Assembly: GCF_017498545.1 (NCBI RefSeq)
Contig: NZ_CP071793.1
Location: forward strand, 6,213,001-6,277,000
Length of the DNA: 64,000 nucleotides
From: Sulfidibacter corallicola
Lineage (GTDB): Bacteria > Acidobacteriota > Holophagae > Acanthopleuribacterales > Acanthopleuribacteraceae
Direction of reading: 5' to 3'
A program made the position numbers and the translations under genes. Positions 58,612 through 64,000 of the stretch are shown piece after piece (position 1 is the first letter of the stretch; every line of letters starts with the position of its first letter). Under the pieces are notes generated by a model. That model had not been told where the DNA came from, did no database searches, and saw only the letters and a list, made by a program, of their open reading frames with translations.

Positions 58612-60417
58612 TCACAGCGATGCGAACACGATGGTTGCGTGAGCTGCTGCCGTCGTTTCTCGCCAATTCCCGTGGAAGCGTTCTTCGCTGAAGGCCCATA
58701 TCGCTTCGCCCGCTTCACCTTCCAAAATATCACCCAATCCCAGGGGCTTTTCGCCCGTATTGACGACCACCCCGAGCCATTTTCGTTGACGGCGGTATTC
58801 GATTCGCAGCCAGTGACCCTGTTCGTCCGCGGTAACCGTCATGCGGTCGTGGTCGAGTAGCCGCATCTCGCGTGCCTGGCGGCGCAGGTGCATCAGGGAT
58901 CGGTAGGCGGCAAACACCTGTGCGTGAACACCTTGTTCGCGATCGGCAAAGTCGAGGATACACGATTCTCTCGTTTCGGGGTCCTGGGGATCGGGGGCTT
59001 TTTCGCGCCAACCGAATTCGCGAAGCTCCTTGTTGCGCCCCTTGCGCATGCCCTTGATCATGGTGGGGTCGCCGTGATTCGTGAAAAACAGGAAGGGCTG
59101 ATCGGCTGCGTATTCCTCACCCATGAAGAGCATTGGCGTATACGGCGATAGGATCGTCAGCGCGGCCGCCTGAATGGCGCGGTCGACGCCGATCAGGTGA
59201 TGGAGCCGTTCGCCCTTGGGGCGATTGCCCGTTTGGTCGTGGTTTTGGGTGTAGACGACCAGTTGTTCCTGGTGCGCGGCGCCGAAGTCGCGGCCATAGT
59301 TGCGCTTGCGGTAGGTGCGGTAGCCTCCCGGTGCGAAAGTGCCTTTTCTCAGCGTTTTTTTTACGTGTCGGAGAGAGCCGAAATCGGCGTAATACCCTTC
59401 GCGCTCGCCGGTGAAATAAGCATGGAGTGCATGGTGGAAATCGTCGATCCAAACCGCGTCCAAGCCGATGCCCCCGCGCTCGCGGGGAATGATGAAACGA
59501 GGATCGTTGGCGTTGCTTTCCCCGATGAGCACGTGAGGGTGCCCGGTTTCGCGCGACAGTTCGTAGACCTGCTCCGCCAATGACTCCAGAAAGGGCTTGG
59601 CGGAAGTGTCCACGATTTCGTCGATGGCATCCAGGCGCAGCCCGTCGACTCGACATTCCCGCAACCAGAAAAGGGCGTTTTCGATGAAGAAGTCGCACAC
59701 GGGATCGCAATGGGGACCGTCGAAATTGAGGGCCGCACCCCAGGGGGTCTTGAAGCGCTCGGAGTAGTAGGGCCCGAACCGGGAAAAGTAGTTCCCCTCC
59801 GGACCCAGGTGGTTGTACACGACATCGAGAATGACCGAAAGGTCCAAGTCATGGGCCCGCTCCACAAATCGCCTGAATGTCGCGAAGGTGCCGTAACAGG
59901 CCGGGACGGCATAGGGAAAGACGCCGTCGTAACCCCAATTCCGGTCGCCGGGAAAGGCCGACAAGGGCAGCAACTCCACCGCCGTGATGCCCAAATCAGC
60001 CAGGATCGGCAACTTTTCGGCCGCCGCCTCGAGCGTGCCCTCGCGGGTGAAGGTGCCCACATGGAGTTCGTAGATCAGGGCATCCTTCAAATTGCCGAGC
60101 GAGACCTCGTCATGACGCTTCTCGCACTGCCAGGAGAAATGGTGGTCCACGACCATCGAGGGACCGTGAACGCCGTCGGGTTGGCAGAACGAGGCGGGAT
60201 CGGGAAGGGGAGCGCCTTCGTCGAGGCGATATCGATATAAAAAGCCGGGTGGGCAATCGTCGAACGTGGCGCTGAAATAGCCGTTGGCCTCGGCGCCGAG
60301 TGGTCGTTCCCAGCGGTCGTTCTCCGCCACCAGCCAAACTTCGTCGCTGTGCGGTGCCCAGACTCGGAATCGCGTCCGGCCGTCATTGGAATAGACAGCG
60401 CCATGGGAAAAATTCAT
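58612..60417 (-). CDS. treZ: Malto-oligosyltrehalose trehalohydrolase
   Basis: Releases trehalose from maltooligosyl-trehalose, the second step of the TreY-TreZ route. 601 residues from ATG 60417, with GAGG 8 bp upstream; 22 more codons are open. An N-terminal carbohydrate-binding beta domain (about 1-95, 'RTRFRVWAPHSDEVWLV') precedes a GH13 barrel. The catalytic triad is Asp263 ('VDGLRLDAIDE'), Glu300 ('VLIGESNAND') and Asp394 ('YTQNHDQTGNR'). 'ELHVGTFTREGTLEAAAEKL' is typical of TreZ and GlgX relatives. No treY or glgX lies adjacent within view. The MITE-like element sits just downstream. Confidence 0.92.
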   Translation of the reverse strand: MNFSHGAVYSNDGRTRFRVWAPHSDEVWLVAENDRWERPLGAEANGYFSATFDDCPPGFLYRYRLDEGAPLPDPASFCQPDGVHGPSMVVDHHFSWQCEKRHDEVSLGNLKDALIYELHVGTFTREGTLEAAAEKLPILADLGITAVELLPLSAFPGDRNWGYDGVFPYAVPACYGTFATFRRFVERAHDLDLSVILDVVYNHLGPEGNYFSRFGPYYSERFKTPWGAALNFDGPHCDPVCDFFIENALFWLRECRVDGLRLDAIDEIVDTSAKPFLESLAEQVYELSRETGHPHVLIGESNANDPRFIIPRERGGIGLDAVWIDDFHHALHAYFTGEREGYYADFGSLRHVKKTLRKGTFAPGGYRTYRKRNYGRDFGAAHQEQLVVYTQNHDQTGNRPKGERLHHLIGVDRAIQAAALTILSPYTPMLFMGEEYAADQPFLFFTNHGDPTMIKGMRKGRNKELREFGWREKAPDPQDPETRESCILDFADREQGVHAQVFAAYRSLMHLRRQAREMRLLDHDRMTVTADEQGHWLRIEYRRQRKWLGVVVNTGEKPLGLGDILEGEAGEAIWAFSEERFHGNWRETTAAAHATIVFASL

Positions 60418-60490
60418 TGGCCATGCCTCGTTTTCTGAGTCGTGTTGGAAAGCATAACACGCTTGGAAACGGCCGTTTCCCACGGAAATG

Positions 60491-60520
60491 AAAAAGGCCG
60501 CCTCGCAAGCGGGCGGCCTT
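60491..60520 (-). terminator. Rho-independent terminator of the surface nuclease gene
   Basis: Minus strand: AAGGCCGCC, loop of about 7 nt, GAGGCGGCC-type arm, then TTTTT; about 30 bp after the stop at 60552. Confidence 0.85.
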
Positions 60521-60551
60521 CTTGGTTCGTTCCGGTTTCGATGCGGTTGGA

Positions 60552-63500
60552 TCAGGCCCGGCGGCGACCGTCACGGGACGATTTGACCGCGGCCATCATC
60601 AATAGCAGGGCGAAGGCGATCAGGCCCCATTCGCCGAGCGTAGGCACGGTTGCCCCGCTGCCGCTGGTGGGCTGGATGAGGCCGTCGAGGCCGCCGACAC
60701 CCACGATGACGTCATCGGGCAGATTCACGTCGATGACAGCCTGGCCGTCGCCGTTCAGGCTGAAGTTCGCCACGAACACCCATTCACCGGTGTCGGGATC
60801 CAGATAGTAGAATCCGCCGGCACCGTTGTTCGGCCCCAGAATGGTGGCCGTGTCGCCGGAGATCCGGATCGAGAAATCCAGCGAGCTGGTGGTGTTGAGA
60901 TTGGTGACGGCGACATCGTCAGGGTCGACGTTGTCGAAGTCCGGATCGGTACTGGTCGCGGCGCCGAGGACGACGGTGAACGCGATGTCGTTGTCGATGA
61001 CGCCGTCGAACACACCGGTCACCGTCACGGTTTGGGGCTGATCCCAATTTCCGTTAGTGAAGGTCAGCGCATTGACGTCGACCGTGCCTTCGTCTTCGTT
61101 GTCGCTGCTCACCGATACGGTGACGTCCGCACTGGGCTGGGCGCCCAGAACAACCGTGAACTGAGCCGTGGTGCCGTCTTCATCGACGACGAGATCGGTG
61201 GTCGGGTCGACCACGATGGTCGCCGCGTCCTTCGAGGTGTTGGTCACGCCCACATCGGCAGGGTCGACGCCGGAGTAGCACAAATCGGTGCTGACCACCG
61301 GACTCAACTGAATCGTGTAGGCCTGGGAGCCGTCGATGACATCGTCGTCCACCCCGGTGATGGTCACGGTCTGGGCGGTGTCCCAATTGCTCGAGGTGAA
61401 GGTCAGCGAGCTCACGTCGACGGTGCCCTCGGTCGTGTCGGAGCTGGCCACCGCTATGGTGACATCCGCGCTGGGCTGGCTCTGAAGCACCACGGTGAAC
61501 TGTGCCGTGGTTCCCGTTTCGCTGGTGGTCAAGCCCGAGGTGGGTGTCACCAGGATGCCCGGGATCTTGACGTAGGCGACCGAACCGTCGTGGTCCGAAG
61601 CGCGCGACGGCGTGCCGGGATCGTCTTCGAGGTCGCGGGGCATGTCGGCATTGCCGCGAGCGTATTGGACTTCGCTGACGGCGCAGGTGAGGCTCTGGGA
61701 AGTCAGCACGTGCTCGAAGGCGTTGCTGCTGCCCCGGAACACGAAGGAGTAGCGCTCGGCGGCGGGCAGGTCGGCGATGTGGTTGTGCAGGTCCGGGTTC
61801 ACTTCGTCGGTGCCGGGAATCAAGGCGCCCAGCGGATCCAGGTCACCCGTCATCTGACCGACCACGTCCACGTAACCATCGGTGAATTCATAGGCGTTGA
61901 AGTCGCCCACGACCATCAGGTGGATGTCGGGATCGGCGTTCTGCATGCTCTGGATGTGCTGCGAAGTACGCAGTGCCTGCTGGTTGCGCTTGAAGCGGAC
62001 GAACTCGCCGCTACCCGGATCTTCGTCGATGTCGTTGCGCGAGCGATGGTGAACCACCATGACCACGATCGGGTAGTTTTCGCCATTGCCGAGGTCGACG
62101 GTGGCGTCGAGCACCAGCGGCGGGCGATCGTGCAGGGTGAAGGAATTGCTGTTGAAATCGAAGGTCTCGTTCTCCTGGACCTGGGAAACGTCGTTGACGG
62201 AGACCGTATCCCGCACCAGATAGCCCACGTCGATCGTGCCGGGGTCGTTGCCCTCCAGCAGATAGGCCGTGTAGTTGATGCTGCTGTCGTCCGTGTTGAT
62301 CTGGGAGGCGAGATCTTGAAGCACTTCGATCTTCTCGACCTCCTGGACGGCCAGAATATCGGGGGCGCCCAGGACGTTGCGGATCAACATGGAGAATTTG
62401 GTCAGTCGATCCTGGTACTCCTGGGCGCTGACCGTGGAATCTCCGTTGCCGTCGTTCACGTCGTCGTAGAGTCGCAACATGTTCTGCGAAGCTACGGTGA
62501 ACTCACCGGATTCGCGGTTGCGAACCGGAGTCGAGGAGAAGTCGGGCGTCGCCGGGTTCAGGGTGGTGGGCCAGATCTGGTAATCGCCGAAGCTGAAGGC
62601 CAGCGGGCCGGTGGCCTCGTTGACCGTTTGGCCGGCGTGCATCTGAACCGCGGGGCCGCCCAGAGCGGTGGAGTTGATTTCGAAGATTTCGGGGTTGCCG
62701 TCGTACACCGGCAGGCCCACTTGACCGGGGAAGGTGATCCCGGGCTCGACGAAGGGGCGGGTGGTGGTCGCGACGACCGGGGTGTCGCCGAATTGGTCGG
62801 TGGGTCCGGCGGCGATACCGCTCATGGTGACCAGCATGCCTTCGAAGCGCTCCAGTTCCGTATCCGGCTGGGGCTGGTTCGGCGAAGGCGTCGTGCCGTC
62901 GAAGGTGATGACGGCGGGCAGCGGATTGCCGCTGGACACGATGTCGACGACGATGCCCGCACCGGCGAACTCGGTGAAATCGAAGAACTCGACGATCGGT
63001 CCTTCGACGTTGACGATGTCACCCACGGACACGGTCGGCGCCGTGTTGAGGAATACGTAGACGCCCTCGGATGTCTCGGGATCGGCGTCTACATTGGCGT
63101 CGGGCGTTTGAATGAAGAATCCGACCGCACCGACCGCGGTGACGACGTTGCCTTCCGTGCGAACGGTTTGGCCGTCGAAGGGCGAGGTCAGGCCGTTGCC
63201 CTGGATTTCGGCGATCGTGACCGAAGCGCCACCGGCGACGTTGGATTCGCCCGGTGTCGGGGTCTGCTGGGTGTAGCTGTCAGTGTCGCGGGGCGTGCCG
63301 CCGTCGGGGAAGCGGCTGTTGGAATGGCCGTCCTTGTCGCCCATGTCGTCTTCGTTGATTTGAGCCTGGCCGGCATTCAGGAGCACGAGCAGGCCGGCGT
63401 CGTCGCCGTCGTTGGTATCGTAGACCAGGGCGTCGACCAGGTTGGTCGTGGTGACCGGTGTATTGGTGGGGAAATCGGTGTCGTCGCCCGTGTAGAGCGC

Positions 63501-64000
63501 GACGGCGTCGGCGCCGTTTTGGAGTCCGTTATCGGCGAAGGTCACATCGACATTGGCGACACCCGTGTTACCCGCGACAAAGAAGCCGTTGGCGTCGAGG
63601 GATTGGCCGTCCAGGTCGATGGCCAGGTAGGATTGGTCGCTGCTGCCGTTGAAAAACACCAGGACGAAACCGTTCAGGCTGGCGTTGGGGGTGCCGAACA
63701 GCTCGACGAATTCCAGGGTGTCGGAGCCGGCGGTATCGGCATCGACCTCGTTGATCACCAGTTCGGACGGGGCCGGCTGGTTCGAGGCTCCGGGCGTGGC
63801 GAGCTGTTGAACGAAGGTGTCGGTGTTGCGCGCGGTGCCCCCGTCGGGTACGCGACTGTTGGAGTGAATGTCCTTGTCGCCCGCGCCGTCTTCGTTGAGC
63901 TGGGGCTGACCGGCATTGAGCAATACCAGCAAGCCGGCGTCGTCGCCGTCGTTGGTGTCGTAGACCACGGCGTCCACCAGATCGGTCGTGGTGACCGCGG
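60552..64000 (-). CDS. Surface nuclease: lamin-tail repeats, ExeM/NucH-like core, IPTL-CTERM (5' end outside window)
   Basis: About 1149 residues visible; the frame is open to the right edge, so the N-terminus is missing. Order: two tandem lamin-tail-type modules (about 63200-64000; near-identical 'YDTNDGDDAGLLVLLNAGQ' stretches), an OB-like segment ('TIAEIQGNGLTSPFDGQTVRTEG'), then an endonuclease/exonuclease/phosphatase domain with its active-site residues ('SQNMLRLYDD', 'ILAVQEVEK', 'VVGDFNAYEF', 'SDHDGSV'). Two Calx-beta-like repeats of about 100 residues follow. The C-terminus is 'VPTLGEWGLIAFALLLMMA' plus basic residues, an IPTL-CTERM sorting tag. The family (ExeM/NucH) degrades extracellular DNA. 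No exosortase gene is in view. Confidence 0.88.
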   Translation of the reverse strand, partial: AVTTTDLVDAVVYDTNDGDDAGLLVLLNAGQPQLNEDGAGDKDIHSNSRVPDGGTARNTDTFVQQLATPGASNQPAPSELVINEVDADTAGSDTLEFVELFGTPNASLNGFVLVFFNGSSDQSYLAIDLDGQSLDANGFFVAGNTGVANVDVTFADNGLQNGADAVALYTGDDTDFPTNTPVTTTNLVDALVYDTNDGDDAGLLVLLNAGQAQINEDDMGDKDGHSNSRFPDGGTPRDTDSYTQQTPTPGESNVAGGASVTIAEIQGNGLTSPFDGQTVRTEGNVVTAVGAVGFFIQTPDANVDADPETSEGVYVFLNTAPTVSVGDIVNVEGPIVEFFDFTEFAGAGIVVDIVSSGNPLPAVITFDGTTPSPNQPQPDTELERFEGMLVTMSGIAAGPTDQFGDTPVVATTTRPFVEPGITFPGQVGLPVYDGNPEIFEINSTALGGPAVQMHAGQTVNEATGPLAFSFGDYQIWPTTLNPATPDFSSTPVRNRESGEFTVASQNMLRLYDDVNDGNGDSTVSAQEYQDRLTKFSMLIRNVLGAPDILAVQEVEKIEVLQDLASQINTDDSSINYTAYLLEGNDPGTIDVGYLVRDTVSVNDVSQVQENETFDFNSNSFTLHDRPPLVLDATVDLGNGENYPIVVMVVHHRSRNDIDEDPGSGEFVRFKRNQQALRTSQHIQSMQNADPDIHLMVVGDFNAYEFTDGYVDVVGQMTGDLDPLGALIPGTDEVNPDLHNHIADLPAAERYSFVFRGSSNAFEHVLTSQSLTCAVSEVQYARGNADMPRDLEDDPGTPSRASDHDGSVAYVKIPGILVTPTSGLTTSETGTTAQFTVVLQSQPSADVTIAVASSDTTEGTVDVSSLTFTSSNWDTAQTVTITGVDDDVIDGSQAYTIQLSPVVSTDLCYSGVDPADVGVTNTSKDAATIVVDPTTDLVVDEDGTTAQFTVVLGAQPSADVTVSVSSDNEDEGTVDVNALTFTNGNWDQPQTVTVTGVFDGVIDNDIAFTVVLGAATSTDPDFDNVDPDDVAVTNLNTTSSLDFSIRISGDTATILGPNNGAGGFYYLDPDTGEWVFVANFSLNGDGQAVIDVNLPDDVIVGVGGLDGLIQPTSGSGATVPTLGEWGLIAFALLLMMAAVKSSRDGRRRA

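Overview
The window is a stretch of ordinary chromosome from a GC-rich (about 60 percent), Gram-negative-type bacterium. The gene content suggests Acidobacteriota, perhaps the Holophagae/Acanthopleuribacter side: a periplasmic propeller/Y_Y_Y sensor, large secreted PKD proteins, a tricorn-type protease, a five-domain S1 protein, a MoxR/DUF58/VWA/DUF4159/DUF4175 operon and an IPTL-CTERM surface protein. The taxonomic call is inference. I found no rRNA, tRNA, CRISPR array, prophage or plasmid backbone.

Layout. 1-8.3 kb: the 3' end of a secreted protein gene, a propeller sensor with a SpoIIE-type phosphatase output, and a 1278-residue secreted PKD protein. 9-15 kb: single forward genes (PhyH-type dioxygenase, two unknown membrane-associated proteins, GrpB-like protein, COG2509-type flavoprotein). 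15-16.4 kb: a dense, non-coding field of hairpin repeats. 16.4-24.2 kb: tricorn protease, an orphan P-loop ATPase with a nuclease-like tail, and a membrane histidine kinase. 24.8-30 kb: a small unknown gene, then a reverse-strand run dNK-like, panB, panC and an LplT-like MFS transporter. 30.6-32.9 kb: S1 protein and a lipoprotein. 33.4-45.2 kb: a seven-gene forward cluster (DUF58, BatA-like VWA, Tat-exported DUF4159, VWA, DUF4175 coiled coil, peptidase-MA/TPR, MoxR), the strongest candidate for a multi-protein system. 45.2-47.7 kb: more hairpin repeats, one of them split by a complete IS1182-family element. 47.7-48.9 kb: a putative C-rich small RNA and a small membrane protein, divergent from acyl-CoA dehydrogenase. 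50-58.3 kb: coaE, a WbpM/CapD-like dehydratase, PilZ protein, HU, a small unknown gene, CIRCE-controlled groES-groEL and pyrE. 58.3-64 kb: a MITE-like element, treZ and a large surface nuclease running off the right edge.

How genes fit together. panB, panC and coaE belong to pantothenate/CoA synthesis but lie in two places. groES-groEL has a textbook sigma-70 promoter overlapped by a perfect CIRCE operator. The MoxR cluster pairs an AAA+ ATPase with three predicted VWA-type partners and membrane or exported proteins, which fits an envelope-facing chaperone or assembly machine, but its substrate cannot be read from sequence.

Most notable non-coding observations: (i) a repeat family whose hairpin stems change with compensatory pairing around a constant 3-nt loop; (ii) an IS inserted at the apex of one such hairpin; (iii) a 211-bp MITE-like element plus a decayed copy; (iv) a terminator-ended RNA candidate with repeated CCUCC/UCCC motifs. 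Many starts were moved from the longest ORF to a GTG, TTG or internal ATG with a good ribosome binding site; the reasons are given per gene.
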